Shown here in pieces: positions 10,556 through 19,874 of a stretch of DNA of 64,000 bases. How positions within the stretch are numbered: the stretch's first letter is position 1; every line of letters starts with the position of its first letter. The translations under genes were made by a program, and so were the position numbers. This stretch comes from Leptospira koniambonensis (lineage in GTDB: Bacteria; Spirochaetota; Leptospiria; Leptospirales; Leptospiraceae): NCBI RefSeq assembly GCF_004769555.1, contig NZ_RQFY01000004.1:1488001-1552000 (forward strand). Reading direction: 5' to 3'. The notes beneath the pieces were generated by a model. The model did not search any database, was not told where the DNA came from, and was given only the letters and a program-made list of their open reading frames with translations.

Positions 10556-10918
10556 ATGATTAATAAACTGAAAAAAATCGCAGCCAAACGCAGAAGAGCA
10601 GAGCGTTCCAGATTCAAACTGAGACAATCAAGCTCTCGCCCTAGATTGGTATTTAACAAATCCAATCGTTATCTTTCCTGCCAGATCGTGGATGATGCCC
10701 AGGGAACAACTTTGGTAGCTGCTTCTACTTTAGAAGCAACCTTTGCTGGTAAAAGCCGCAAAGATAAAGAAGCTGCTAAGGCTTTGGGAAAAGCGATCGG
10801 AGAGAGAGCCGCTTCTAAAGGTGTTAAGGTAGTTATGCTGGATCGTTCCGGAATGATCTACCACGGAAGAATCGCGGCTTTCGCGGACTCGGCTAGAGAA
10901 GCCGGATTGGAGTTCTAA
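10556..10918 (+). CDS. rplR: 50S ribosomal protein L18
   Basis: L18 binds 5S rRNA with L5. The frame is open further upstream inside rplF, but the ATG at 10556 ([13 protein letters not shown]) gives the expected 120 aa, begins 4 bp after rplF and matches the family start, so it was chosen. Seen: [20 protein letters not shown] and [21 protein letters not shown], then the conserved [19 protein letters not shown] end. rpsE follows 2 bp after the stop. Confidence 0.96.
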   Translation: MINKLKKIAAKRRRAERSRFKLRQSSSRPRLVFNKSNRYLSCQIVDDAQGTTLVAASTLEATFAGKSRKDKEAAKALGKAIGERAASKGVKVVMLDRSGMIYHGRIAAFADSAREAGLEF

Positions 10919-10920
10919 TA

Positions 10921-11436
10921 ATGGCGTACGAACAAGATCAAGAACAGAAAGAGTTTAACGAGAAGGTCGTAAAGATCGATCGCGTTGCTAAAGTTGTAAA
11001 AGGTGGACGTCGTTTCTCCTTTAACGCTCTAACAGTAGTTGGAGATGCAAAAGGTAAAGTAGGGATTGGATTCGGTAAAGCGAACGAGGTTCCAGATGCG
11101 ATCCGTAAATCCATCGAATCCGCTAAGAAAAATTTGGTGAAAATCCAATTCCGAGGACATACCATTCCTCACGAAGTGATCGGAAAATTCAAATCGGCAA
11201 GAGTGATCCTGAAACCGTCTACTGCGGGAACTGGAATCATCGCTGGAGGATCCGTTCGTTCCGTAGTGGAGAAGGTTGGGATCCAAGATATTCTTAGCAA
11301 ATCTTGGGGTTCTTCGAATCCAGTAAACATCGTAAAGGCGACTCTGGACGCTCTTCAACAATTGGAGACTCCGGTATTAGCAGCTCGTAAAAGAGGAATC
11401 ACTCTGGCTCGTCTTTTCGGAAACGACGTAGGATAA
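10921..11436 (+). CDS. rpsE: 30S ribosomal protein S5
   Basis: S5 helps decoding accuracy and forms part of the mRNA entry tunnel with S3 and S4. The 171-aa product has the usual length (about 165-175). Seen: the double-stranded RNA-binding fold with [38 protein letters not shown], and the C-terminal [22 protein letters not shown] (in parts). It is followed after 5 bp by the small rpmD. Confidence 0.98.
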   Translation: MAYEQDQEQKEFNEKVVKIDRVAKVVKGGRRFSFNALTVVGDAKGKVGIGFGKANEVPDAIRKSIESAKKNLVKIQFRGHTIPHEVIGKFKSARVILKPSTAGTGIIAGGSVRSVVEKVGIQDILSKSWGSSNPVNIVKATLDALQQLETPVLAARKRGITLARLFGNDVG

Positions 11437-11441
11437 TAAAC

Positions 11442-11621
11442 ATGGAAACCGTAATCGTTACTCAGATTAAAAGTAATATCGGGATTAAAAAAGGCCAGAA
11501 GCTAACTCTGGCTGCTTTGGGACTTCGTAAAACCGGACAACAAAGAAAACATACTCTAACTCCGCAGGTGAAAGGAATGATCAATGACGTTCAACACCTG
11601 GTCCGAGTCGAAAAGGCGTAA
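11442..11621 (+). CDS. rpmD: 50S ribosomal protein L30
   Basis: This is a short gene of 59 aa, found by reading the gap between rpsE and rplO. The product begins [20 protein letters not shown] and continues with [20 protein letters not shown], the pattern of bacterial L30 (VTQIKS-IG and LGLR/K). Its position between S5 and L15 is the standard spc order. It has an ATG start, a TAA stop at 11619-11621 and no overlap with its neighbours. Confidence 0.93.
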   Translation: METVIVTQIKSNIGIKKGQKLTLAALGLRKTGQQRKHTLTPQVKGMINDVQHLVRVEKA

Positions 11622-11634
11622 TTAGGTAAGGGAA

Positions 11635-12159
11635 ATGAGTAAAGAAAGAATTAAGGCTGCCCTAGCGTTTGGAAAAGAGCGCACTGAAAAGGGAGATAAG
11701 CCAGCTGGAAACACAATTCCTGTTCCAGCAGGTTCTACTAAGAACAAGAAACGTTTAGGTCGTGGTATCGGTTCCAAAACCGGTAAAACTGGGGGCCGTG
11801 GATCCAAAGGACAGTATGCTCGTAATACCGTTCGTAGAGGATTCGAAGGTGGGCAGATGCCTATCCACAGAAGACTCCCTAAGCGCGGATTTACTTCTAT
11901 ATTTCATAAGGATTTCTTCCCAATCAACCTCAGAGACATCGAGAAAAGCGGTTTGACCGGCAACATAGATGCCAAAATTATGGTTGAATCGAAGATTCTT
12001 GATAAAGAGAGCTCTCTTTTCAAGATTCTGGGAACCGGTGAGATCACAAAAGCTGTTCATATAGTAGCAGATGGATTCTCCGCTTCTGCTAAGGAAAAGA
12101 TAGAGAAGGCAGGCGGTTCCATTAAACTTCGCTCAGAATTAGCTTCTAAAGAAGCTTAA
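11635..12159 (+). CDS. rplO: 50S ribosomal protein L15
   Basis: L15 is a late-assembly 50S protein. The 174-aa product is about 30 residues longer than the usual 144-150, because of an N-terminal extension before the family signature. Seen: [20 protein letters not shown] from about residue 41, then [20 protein letters not shown], and the globular C-terminal part with [21 protein letters not shown]. It has an ATG start with GTAAGGGAA upstream. It is the last gene before the 122-bp break in front of secY. Confidence 0.95.
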   Translation: MSKERIKAALAFGKERTEKGDKPAGNTIPVPAGSTKNKKRLGRGIGSKTGKTGGRGSKGQYARNTVRRGFEGGQMPIHRRLPKRGFTSIFHKDFFPINLRDIEKSGLTGNIDAKIMVESKILDKESSLFKILGTGEITKAVHIVADGFSASAKEKIEKAGGSIKLRSELASKEA

Positions 12160-12208
12160 TCCGAGTCGTTTTCGACCGTTTGGAAGACCGATTCTTTTAT
12201 GTTTGTAG

Positions 12209-12234
12209 AGGGACTCAATGTTTGAGTCCCTTTT
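12209..12234 (+). terminator. Terminator-like hairpin between rplO and secY
   Basis: A 10-bp perfect stem (AGGGACTCAA at 12209-12218 with its complement at 12222-12231), a 3-base loop and TTTT form a compact intrinsic-terminator shape. A second small stem CCC-GAAA-GGG follows at 12236-12245. This is the largest gap in the ribosomal run. It may trim transcription entering secY-adk-infA and the alpha genes, because no strong promoter is obvious between the hairpin and secY. Confidence 0.6.
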
Positions 12235-12281
12235 GCCCGAAAGGGGAATGACCAAGGACTAAGGAAAGAGAACAAAGCCGC

Positions 12282-13664
12282 ATGCTGACTTCGATTGCAA
12301 ATATTTTCAAAATTCCAGAGTTGAGGAACAAGGTTTTCTTTACTCTTGGTATGCTTTTACTCTTCCGTCTCGGAACTCATATTACTATTCCTGGTATCGA
12401 TCCTAAAGTAGTTTCCGCAATCGCTTTGGATGCAAATGCAGCCGAAGGACTTGTAGGAATGTTCGATATGTTCGCGGGAGGAGCTCTTTTGAACTTCTCC
12501 ATCTTTGCACTCGGGATCATGCCTTATATTTCTTCTTCCATCATTATGCAATTAGTGATGGTACTTGTTCCTTCTTTACAAAAACTTCAAAAAGAAGGAG
12601 AAGAAGGTCGTAAGAAAATCAGCCAATACACTAAATACGGAACTATCCTACTTTGCGGGGTTCAGTCTTTAGCGGTGATCCGTTTGGCTCAACGTTGGTC
12701 TTATGGAGCGGACAATGCACCTGCTCTTCACCCAGGTTTGATCCACTCTTCAGTTGAATCTTGGTTCTTCTTTATCGCATTATTATCCATCACTACTGGA
12801 ACTGTTCTATTAATTTGGTTAGGTGAACAAATCACTGAGAGAGGGATCGGTAACGGTATTTCTCTTTTGATCTTCGCTGGTATCGTAGGACGTCTTCCAG
12901 TTTCCGTTGCTCAATTATTCCGTGAGAACTTTGTAGACGGACTGAACATCATCATCCTTCTTCTTTTATTCATTCTACTCATCGCGTTAACTGTTCTTCT
13001 TACTCAGGGTGTCCGTAAGGTTCCTTTACAGTATGGAAAACAAATGGTGGGAAGAAAAATGGTCCAAGCTAAGTCTCAAAGCATTCCTTTCAAAGTGAAT
13101 GGCGCGAGCGTAATGCCGATCATATTCGCTTCTTCTTTATTACTTTTTCCTCAAACGATCATCCAACAGATCTCTGAGCTTCCTAACTGGGCGGGTTGGG
13201 TTCTTCTACTGGATTATCTGAATCCATTCTCTCAGACTTGGTATCACGCTGCGTTTTATTTCTTCGTATATATCGCGCTGATCGTGTTCTTCGCATATTT
13301 CTATACTGCGATCCAATTTAATCCTGGAGAACTTGCGGAGAATCTTCGTAAGTATAATGGATTCATTCCTGGAATTCGTCCAGGTTCTCATACTAAGGAA
13401 TATATTGAGAAGGTCCTAAATAGGATCACTCTTCCTGGTGCAGTTTTCTTAGCGGGCTTGGCACTTGCTCCTTATATCATTATTCGTTTCTTGAATTTAG
13501 GAACTAACTCCGGTGGTGGATCCTTGGTTTACACCTTCGGTGGAACTTCTCTGCTTATAATGGTAGGGGTGGCTTTGGAAACTCTGAAACAATTAGAGTC
13601 TCAATTGCTTATGAGAAACTATGATGGTTTCTTGAAAAAAACTAAAATCAAGGGAAGGTCTTAA
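12282..13664 (+). CDS. secY: Protein translocase subunit SecY
   Basis: SecY is the channel of the SecYEG translocase in the inner membrane. The 460-aa product has the expected ten membrane helices and fits the family (about 430-460). Seen: [11 protein letters not shown] after the first helix, [22 protein letters not shown] (plug/TM2 region), [47 protein letters not shown] before TM9, and the cytoplasmic tail ending [19 protein letters not shown]. It follows rplO after 122 bp with a hairpin and leads adk by 4 bp, as in many spc operons. Confidence 0.98.
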   Translation: MLTSIANIFKIPELRNKVFFTLGMLLLFRLGTHITIPGIDPKVVSAIALDANAAEGLVGMFDMFAGGALLNFSIFALGIMPYISSSIIMQLVMVLVPSLQKLQKEGEEGRKKISQYTKYGTILLCGVQSLAVIRLAQRWSYGADNAPALHPGLIHSSVESWFFFIALLSITTGTVLLIWLGEQITERGIGNGISLLIFAGIVGRLPVSVAQLFRENFVDGLNIIILLLLFILLIALTVLLTQGVRKVPLQYGKQMVGRKMVQAKSQSIPFKVNGASVMPIIFASSLLLFPQTIIQQISELPNWAGWVLLLDYLNPFSQTWYHAAFYFFVYIALIVFFAYFYTAIQFNPGELAENLRKYNGFIPGIRPGSHTKEYIEKVLNRITLPGAVFLAGLALAPYIIIRFLNLGTNSGGGSLVYTFGGTSLLIMVGVALETLKQLESQLLMRNYDGFLKKTKIKGRS

Positions 13665-13668
13665 GAAA

Positions 13669-14232
13669 ATGAATTCCATCATTTTCATGGGCCCTCCGGG
13701 TGCTGGTAAAGGCACCCAAGCAAAGATCCTTTGCGACAATTTGGGAATTCCTCAGATCTCTACTGGAGATATCCTGAGAGCTGCCGTTAAGAACGGAACC
13801 CAAATGGGATTAGAAGCAAAGAGATACATGGATGCCGGAGATTTAGTTCCGGATTCAGTTGTTATTGGCATTATCAAAGATCGTCTTGTAGAGCCTGATT
13901 GCAAAAACGGATTCTTATTGGATGGATTTCCAAGAACCGTAGAGCAAGCAGATGCTTTGGATAAAATCCTAAGCACCGAAGGTTTGAAAATCAAGAGAGC
14001 GATCAATCTGGAAGTTCCGGACGGGGAACTTCTGGAACGTTTATTAAAACGTGCAGAAATCGAAGGTCGTTCCGACGACAACGAGACAACGATCAAGAGT
14101 CGCTTGGAAACTTATAACAAGAAGACTCTTCCATTATTGGACTACTATGCTGCAAAAGGAAATCTCTCCCGTATAAACGGAGTGGGAAACTTGGATACAG
14201 TCACAAAACTGATCGAGAAGGAGTTAGCTTAA
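13669..14232 (+). CDS. adk: Adenylate kinase, short form
   Basis: Adenylate kinase interconverts ATP + AMP and 2 ADP. Seen: P-loop [10 protein letters not shown] (residues 7-16), the AMP-site block [15 protein letters not shown], and the [10 protein letters not shown] motif near residue 84. The product is 187 aa with no room for the roughly 30-aa LID insertion, so it is the short variant. It sits 4 bp after secY and 1 bp before infA. Confidence 0.97.
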   Translation: MNSIIFMGPPGAGKGTQAKILCDNLGIPQISTGDILRAAVKNGTQMGLEAKRYMDAGDLVPDSVVIGIIKDRLVEPDCKNGFLLDGFPRTVEQADALDKILSTEGLKIKRAINLEVPDGELLERLLKRAEIEGRSDDNETTIKSRLETYNKKTLPLLDYYAAKGNLSRINGVGNLDTVTKLIEKELA

Positions 14233-14233
14233 C

Positions 14234-14452
14234 TTGGCGAAAGAAGATGCAATCACCGTGGACGGAACCGTTTTGGAACCTCTCCCAAACGCAATGTTCC
14301 GCGTTGAGCTGGAAAATGGTCACAAAGTTTTGGCCCATATTTCCGGTAAAATGAGAATGCATTATATCAGGATCCTTCCAGGCGACAAAGTCACCGTGGA
14401 ACTTTCTCCTTACGATTTAACCAAGGGTAGGATTACCTACCGCAAAAAATAG
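14234..14452 (+). CDS. infA: Translation initiation factor IF-1
   Basis: IF-1 blocks the 30S A site during initiation and has an OB (S1) fold. The 72-aa product has the usual length. Seen: [39 protein letters not shown], and [23 protein letters not shown] (in parts), all typical. The start codon is TTG at 14234-14236, one base after the adk stop, and no ATG gives the full conserved N-terminus. Initiation by a rare codon may keep expression low or coupled to adk. Confidence 0.96.
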   Translation: MAKEDAITVDGTVLEPLPNAMFRVELENGHKVLAHISGKMRMHYIRILPGDKVTVELSPYDLTKGRITYRKK

Positions 14453-14461
14453 GAACACGTT

Positions 14462-14575
14462 ATGAAAGTAAGAACTTCCGTAAAAAAAATCTGCACTAGC
14501 TGCAAAGTTATCAGAAGAAAAGGTGTGATCAGAGTGATCTGCACCAACCCTAAACACAAGCAAAGGCAAGCATAA
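14462..14575 (+). CDS. rpmJ: 50S ribosomal protein L36, zinc-binding form
   Basis: This 37-aa gene was found by reading the gap between infA and rpsM. The product begins [20 protein letters not shown] and goes on to [16 protein letters not shown]. The CxxC pair, a third Cys and His (C11, C14, C27, H32) are the zinc ligands of the C+ form of L36. Order infA-rpmJ-rpsM-rpsK is standard. ATG is at 14462, preceded by AGGAACACG; the TAA stop lies 2 bp before rpsM. Confidence 0.95.
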   Translation: MKVRTSVKKICTSCKVIRRKGVIRVICTNPKHKQRQA

Positions 14576-14577
14576 TC

Positions 14578-14955
14578 ATGGCTCGTATCGCAGGTATCGA
14601 TCTTCCAAGAGAAAAAAGAATCGTTGTTGGTCTAACGTATATTTACGGGATCGGCCGATCCACTTCTCGCAAACTTCTCGCTAAAGCGGGAGTAGACGAA
14701 AAAATCAGAGTGAAGGATCTTTCTGACACTCAAGAAGCTGCTCTCAGAAAAGCTATCGAAGAAAGTATCAAGGTAGAAGGAGATCTTCGCTCCGAGAACC
14801 AACTCAATATCAAAAGATTGATGGATATCGGATGTTACAGAGGCCTGCGTCATAGAAGAGGTCTTCCAGTTCGCGGTCAAAGAACCAGAACGAATGCCCG
14901 TACTCGTAAGGGTGTTAAGAAGACCGTTGCCAATAAGAAGAAGGTGACTAAGTAA
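14578..14955 (+). CDS. rpsM: 30S ribosomal protein S13
   Basis: S13 is in the 30S head and makes bridges to L5 and P-site tRNA. The 125-aa product has the usual length. Seen: the start [21 protein letters not shown], the helix-two-turn-helix region [19 protein letters not shown], and the C-terminal [20 protein letters not shown] followed by a lysine-rich tail that contacts tRNA. It begins the alpha group (S13-S11-S4-RpoA-L17). Confidence 0.98.
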   Translation: MARIAGIDLPREKRIVVGLTYIYGIGRSTSRKLLAKAGVDEKIRVKDLSDTQEAALRKAIEESIKVEGDLRSENQLNIKRLMDIGCYRGLRHRRGLPVRGQRTRTNARTRKGVKKTVANKKKVTK

Positions 14956-14957
14956 TC

Positions 14958-15365
14958 ATGGCTGAAGATAAAAAAGGCAAAAAAGAGAAAAAGGTTAAGA
15001 AGAAGGAGAAAAAGGTCGTTCCTCGCGGAAAGGTCTATATCACCGCTTCTTTTAACAATACCATCATCACCATCACTGACTTGGCAGGAAACACTCTGTC
15101 TTGGTCAACCGCTGGTGCAATGGGTTTCCGTGGATCCAAAAAATCTACTCCGTATGCGGCTCAGATCGCAGCGGGAAATGCTGCCGAGAAAGCAATCGAC
15201 TCTACCGGTTTAGCCGAAGTGGATGTTCTGGTTTCTGGCCCAGGTATCGGACGCGAATCTGCGATCCGTTCCTTAGTTGCTAGAGGACTTTCCATTAAAA
15301 TGATCAAGGACGTTACACCTTTACCTCATAACGGCTGCCGTCCACGTAAGAGAAGAAGGGTTTAA
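14958..15365 (+). CDS. rpsK: 30S ribosomal protein S11 with basic N-terminal extension
   Basis: S11 is on the 30S platform by the mRNA exit. The 135-aa product carries about 10 more N-terminal residues than usual, very rich in Lys and Glu (residues 2-22). The conserved fold follows: [38 protein letters not shown] block ([20 protein letters not shown]), [13 protein letters not shown], and the C-terminal [16 protein letters not shown]. Start ATG lies 2 bp after rpsM. Confidence 0.97.
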   Translation: MAEDKKGKKEKKVKKKEKKVVPRGKVYITASFNNTIITITDLAGNTLSWSTAGAMGFRGSKKSTPYAAQIAAGNAAEKAIDSTGLAEVDVLVSGPGIGRESAIRSLVARGLSIKMIKDVTPLPHNGCRPRKRRRV

Positions 15366-15377
15366 GGTAGGAATAAT

Positions 15378-16001
<624 letters not shown>

Positions 16002-16023
16002 TTTTATTGGGAAGGGTTTCTAA

Positions 16024-17001
16024 GTGTCTCTAAAAAGTTTACTCAAAGGATTTAAACGTCCCAAAAAGATCGAATTTACTACGGAAGCGAATACTCCGAA
16101 CTACGGAAAATTCGTAGCGGAGCCTTTCGAGCGCGGTTTTGCGACCACAATCGGAAACTCTCTTCGTAGAACTCTCATGTCTTCCATCGAAGGAGCTGCA
16201 ATTTCCGCTCTTCGTATCGAAGGTGTGAACCATGAGTTCTCTTACATCGAAGGAGTCGCTGAAGACGTTACTCGTATCATCTTAAACCTCAAACAAGTTC
16301 GTATTAAATACGAGCCTGAGGACAAGGACCAAAGCAAAGTTATCCATTTGGAATTGAAAGGTGCAGGATATTTCAGAGCCGGAGACCTGGCTGTGGATTC
16401 TTCCATCGAGATCATGAATCCGGATCTACATATCGCAACTTTGAATGAAGACGCGAATCTTGTATTGGATCTGGAAATCCAAAGAGGAAGAGGATACGTT
16501 CCTGCAGAAGATAAGAAGAAGGATATAGAAGTTCTTGGAACTATCCCAATCGACTCTATCTTCTCTCCAGTTCAAAAAGTAATTTTCGAAATTTCTGAAA
16601 CCCGTGTGGCTCAGAGATCCGATTACGAAAAATTGACTCTGGAAGTTTGGACAGACGGATCCATTTCTCCTGAGGATGCGGTTGCTCAAGCAGCTAAAAT
16701 CCTTAAAGAACACCTCACAGTATTCATCAACTTCGAAGAAGAATTAGAGGAAGAAGAAGACGAGTTAGACGAAGCGGACGAGAAGTTGAAAGCTTCCCTT
16801 TCCAAACACGTGGAAGAACTCGAACTTTCTGTACGTTCCCTAAACGTTCTTCGCAGTCTGGAAATCGATTTCGTTGGAGATCTTGTAAAAAGATCCGAAG
16901 AAGAGATGTCCAAATCCAAACATTATAGCGAGCAAGGTCTCGCAGAACTGAAGTCCAAACTTGCTGGTTTGGGACTTTCGTTCGGAATGAGAGATTTCTA
17001 A
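16024..17001 (+). CDS. rpoA: RNA polymerase alpha subunit
   Basis: RpoA starts RNA polymerase assembly and binds UP elements and activators. The 325-aa product has the usual length. Seen: NTD signatures [21 protein letters not shown] and [17 protein letters not shown], a very acidic linker around residues 236-256 with many Glu/Asp, and the C-terminal domain with [15 protein letters not shown] and the last [13 protein letters not shown]. The start is GTG at 16024, preceded by GGAAGGG. The next gene, rplQ, starts 1 bp after the stop. Confidence 0.98.
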   Translation: MSLKSLLKGFKRPKKIEFTTEANTPNYGKFVAEPFERGFATTIGNSLRRTLMSSIEGAAISALRIEGVNHEFSYIEGVAEDVTRIILNLKQVRIKYEPEDKDQSKVIHLELKGAGYFRAGDLAVDSSIEIMNPDLHIATLNEDANLVLDLEIQRGRGYVPAEDKKKDIEVLGTIPIDSIFSPVQKVIFEISETRVAQRSDYEKLTLEVWTDGSISPEDAVAQAAKILKEHLTVFINFEEELEEEEDELDEADEKLKASLSKHVEELELSVRSLNVLRSLEIDFVGDLVKRSEEEMSKSKHYSEQGLAELKSKLAGLGLSFGMRDF

Positions 17002-17002
17002 A

Positions 17003-17584
17003 ATGAACAAAAGAAATAAAGTAAAACATCTCAACCGCGAAAAAGGTCATAGAGACGCTCTGATCAATAACATGATCACTAGTCTTTTCAAATACGAGAG
17101 AATTGAATCTACTCAAGCAAAATTGAAAGTGGTTCGTTCTCACGCTGAAAAGATCATTACCAGAGCGAAAAGAAACCTTGCGACTGATATCGCTCCGGCG
17201 GTTGCACTTCACAATAAACGTGAAGTTTTAAAAAGAGTAAAGGATCGTAATATTGTTACGAAACTTTTCGAAGATATCGCAGTTCGTTATGCAAATACTA
17301 ACGGCGGATATACTAGAATCCTGAAAATGATCAACAGAGCTTCTGATAATTCTGAAGTAGGAATTTTAGAACTCACTAACAGAAAGGATCGTCCTACACT
17401 TATCAAAGAAATCAAAGATAAGAGAGAGGCGATTTCCGACTCTAAAAAAGAAAAAGCGGCAGCTCCTGCTCCGGCTAAAAAGGAAAAAGCTCCTAAAAAA
17501 GAAGCTGCTCCTAAAGCTAAACCGGTTAAGAAACCTGCTGTTAAAAAAGCGGTTAAGAAAGCCGCTCCTAAGAAGAAAAAATAA
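17003..17584 (+). CDS. rplQ: 50S ribosomal protein L17 with Lys/Ala/Pro tail
   Basis: L17 lies by the exit tunnel. The core (about 1-130) shows the family pattern: KHLNREKGHRDALINNMITS and ESTQAKLKVVRSHAEKIITRAK, then NTNGGYTRILKMINRASDNSEV. The product is 193 aa, with a C-terminal tail of about 55 residues made almost only of Lys, Ala and Pro repeats. It closes the superoperon and is followed by a strong terminator. The tail is probably an rRNA-binding extension; such tails vary among spirochaetes. Confidence 0.96.
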   Translation: MNKRNKVKHLNREKGHRDALINNMITSLFKYERIESTQAKLKVVRSHAEKIITRAKRNLATDIAPAVALHNKREVLKRVKDRNIVTKLFEDIAVRYANTNGGYTRILKMINRASDNSEVGILELTNRKDRPTLIKEIKDKREAISDSKKEKAAAPAPAKKEKAPKKEAAPKAKPVKKPAVKKAVKKAAPKKKK

Positions 17585-17620
17585 TATATATAATCCCCGA
17601 AGAGATGGGAGATATGTGGG

Positions 17621-17653
17621 CCCCGGTGTTGGAAACAGCATCGGGGTTTTTTA
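17621..17653 (+). terminator. Intrinsic terminator after rplQ
   Basis: The stem CCCCGGTG (17621-17628) pairs with CATCGGGG (17639-17646), with one G-T pair and a 10-base loop, and is followed by T6 at 17647-17652. It lies 36 bp after the rplQ stop and ends the ribosomal superoperon. The facing minus-strand gene ends at 17693. Confidence 0.85.
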
Positions 17654-17692
17654 TTTTTTTGGGGAGATGGTCGGAAGATTTTTTGTTTTTAT

Positions 17693-19678
17693 TTAGAACC
17701 CTTTCGCTTTTAGAAACTCGTCCAGTTTGCCTACGAGCGCACTTTCTCCATCTAGCTCTTTTGCTTTTTCCAAAACGGATCTTGCGTCTTTAAATTTATT
17801 CAGAAGTCTATAATTATCTGAAAGATTGATCAGGTTCGCTAGACGATGAGGTTGAGTATTACGGACCTTCTCCGCTGCGTCCGCTGCACGTTGGAATTCC
17901 TTCATATGTTTATAACATAGGGATAATAAGAACCAAATATTATGAGATTCGGGATCCAAGTTTAGATAACGCTCTAACCATTTGGATGCTTTAGAGAATT
18001 CTTTTTTGTCATAATAGATTTGTCCGATCAATCTTGCAGATTCTTTAAAATTTGGAGCCAAGTTCCAGGATAACTCTAGAAGTTCGAGAGCTATTGGTAC
18101 TTCTTTTTTCGCTATATGTTGTTTCGCTTGGTTGTACTTTGCTACTGCGTCGTTATACTTAGGATGTTCCGGATCTATTAATTCTTTATAACCTATACGA
18201 ATGAGAGAAAGATCGTCTGCAATTGCACCTACTCCATGTAGTTTTCCTGCAATCGTATCCAGATCTCCTTTGGAATCTTCTACAATACGAACGAATAAGT
18301 TTTCGTCCTCATTCATCTTCCAATTAATCCCGTCAGAGCTGATATTGATATCGTCTCTTCCATCTGAACCTAAGAATAAAACATCTCCAGGCTGCAGATA
18401 AGATTCATGAATTTTAATATTCGCTCCAAATGGAGATCCTAATTTCCATGAGGAAAGTTCAGGGGCTAAGAAGGATGATCTATCATCTCTGAATAATACA
18501 GGCCAAGGGTGTTCTGCGTTCAGTATGAATATCTTTCCGGTTTTATCATGGATCAATCCAAAGATCGCAGAAGCCATCATGGTTCCGTCGAATGTCCTGA
18601 AAATTTCGTCCAGTTCTCTATGAGTTTGAAGCATCCAGGCTTCTGGATTGATATCGATTGTTTTTCCATGGCTTGCAGAACGAGAAAGGATATTATTTAC
18701 CGCAGTTCCTAGTACGATAGCCCCTCCAGCACCTTGGAGAGATTTTCCCATCGCGTCACCGTTCAAGAAGAAGGTCCATTTTTCCTTTTCAGATCCGAAC
18801 AATAAATTCCCGCTAATACAAATATCTCCACCCAGTTCGGATTCTCTATTCTTGAACGTGAACTTCTTCTTTTGTTCAATGTAAAAGATTGTGCTTACAT
18901 CCTGGGAAGTATTCCAGTTTGTCATGAGCGGTTTACTCAAAAGAGAAGTGAGATAATAATCTCCGTCTTGCTGGACCTTGAGAGCTTGGATTTCCTCCAT
19001 TCTTTTGGTGACTTCTGTAGTTCTCTCGTCGACCTTTTGCTCTAAAGTGTTTGCGTATTCTTCTTCCACCGCGCCTATCTTGCGGAAGATCAAGATCACA
19101 CTTTGAGTGATATAAGATACCACTGCTAAAAATACTAACTTTAAGGATTGTTCTGAAATGGATGCGTATCCTGGAGAAATAACTTTGAGTTCGTCTTCAG
19201 TGAATTCTACTCCTCTGAAGATCGTATTTAAGATCACGAGTCCTTGTCCGACTACACTGAATATTCCTGAAAGTTTTGCGACTGTTGGGGATAGTAATAA
19301 TACTGAATACACGATGAAGATCATATTTATCGCATATAAAATGATCTGACGGATTACTCCGGATGCCATGTTCCTGTCTGTCCAGGATGCTACGAACATG
19401 ACTACGCATAATATGGTGATATCGGCGAGCACAGAAACTTTACCGACCATAGACGGTATCTTTCCGTATTTCTTATTGCAGTAATAATTATAATAAGCAT
19501 AACCAAGCATCGAGCCAGTTCCGATCAGATATGCTGCATTTTGAACTGCGGAGCTCTGGGTCCACGCGGCAGCAAGGGAAAGCAGGAATAGTCCTGCTAA
19601 ACCGAATCGGATCCGATTGATTGTCAGTGGACCGGAGGCTATAATTCGCTCCGTGATGAGTTCCTTTTTTTCTTCCAT
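17693..19678 (-). CDS. Membrane SpoIIE-type PP2C phosphatase with TPR tail
   Basis: The 661-aa product has three parts. Residues about 20-205 hold five or six hydrophobic membrane segments. A coiled-coil-like stretch (about 205-240) leads to a SpoIIE/RsbU-type PP2C domain (about 262-480), with GGDICISGN near its start, GDAMGKSLQGAGGA in the metal-binding region and ADDLSLIRI at its end. Residues about 495-655 form TPR-like repeats. Known: such phosphatases often act on anti-sigma-factor antagonists. Inference: a membrane sensor that controls a partner by dephosphorylation and binds it through the TPRs. No antagonist gene is adjacent, so the target is unknown. Start ATG at 19678; it is probably monocistronic. 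Confidence 0.85.
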   Translation of the reverse strand: MEEKKELITERIIASGPLTINRIRFGLAGLFLLSLAAAWTQSSAVQNAAYLIGTGSMLGYAYYNYYCNKKYGKIPSMVGKVSVLADITILCVVMFVASWTDRNMASGVIRQIILYAINMIFIVYSVLLLSPTVAKLSGIFSVVGQGLVILNTIFRGVEFTEDELKVISPGYASISEQSLKLVFLAVVSYITQSVILIFRKIGAVEEEYANTLEQKVDERTTEVTKRMEEIQALKVQQDGDYYLTSLLSKPLMTNWNTSQDVSTIFYIEQKKKFTFKNRESELGGDICISGNLLFGSEKEKWTFFLNGDAMGKSLQGAGGAIVLGTAVNNILSRSASHGKTIDINPEAWMLQTHRELDEIFRTFDGTMMASAIFGLIHDKTGKIFILNAEHPWPVLFRDDRSSFLAPELSSWKLGSPFGANIKIHESYLQPGDVLFLGSDGRDDINISSDGINWKMNEDENLFVRIVEDSKGDLDTIAGKLHGVGAIADDLSLIRIGYKELIDPEHPKYNDAVAKYNQAKQHIAKKEVPIALELLELSWNLAPNFKESARLIGQIYYDKKEFSKASKWLERYLNLDPESHNIWFLLSLCYKHMKEFQRAADAAEKVRNTQPHRLANLINLSDNYRLLNKFKDARSVLEKAKELDGESALVGKLDEFLKAKGF

Positions 19679-19874
19679 CCCTAATCGGCCTCTTTTGGTC
19701 GCCTATAGTATTTGGATTAGTGAATATATTTTTGAACGTACCATCTACAAATTTTTTACAGAATGTAGGATAGTTGTAAAAATATAATTTTCCTTCCAAA
19801 TACTTAAGACGGAAAAAAATAAGAGAAAAGTAAGTGGCTCCTTTAAAAACAATCTCGCAATTTAAAACTTTCTT
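19679..19874. other. 196-bp AT-rich gap upstream of the phosphatase gene
   Basis: This gap lies between two minus-strand genes. It must hold the promoter of the phosphatase gene and the end signal of the GH5 gene. A poly-A-rich stretch is seen at about 19811-19836. No convincing hairpin or palindrome was found. Confidence 0.3.

Noticed and set aside
12160..12281. Possible tRNA or small RNA gene in the gap before secY
   Set aside because: No cloverleaf or tRNA signatures were found; only the two hairpins are visible.
16727..17212. A 161-codon minus-strand open frame
   Set aside because: It is antisense to rpoA and rplQ, whose frames are strongly conserved.
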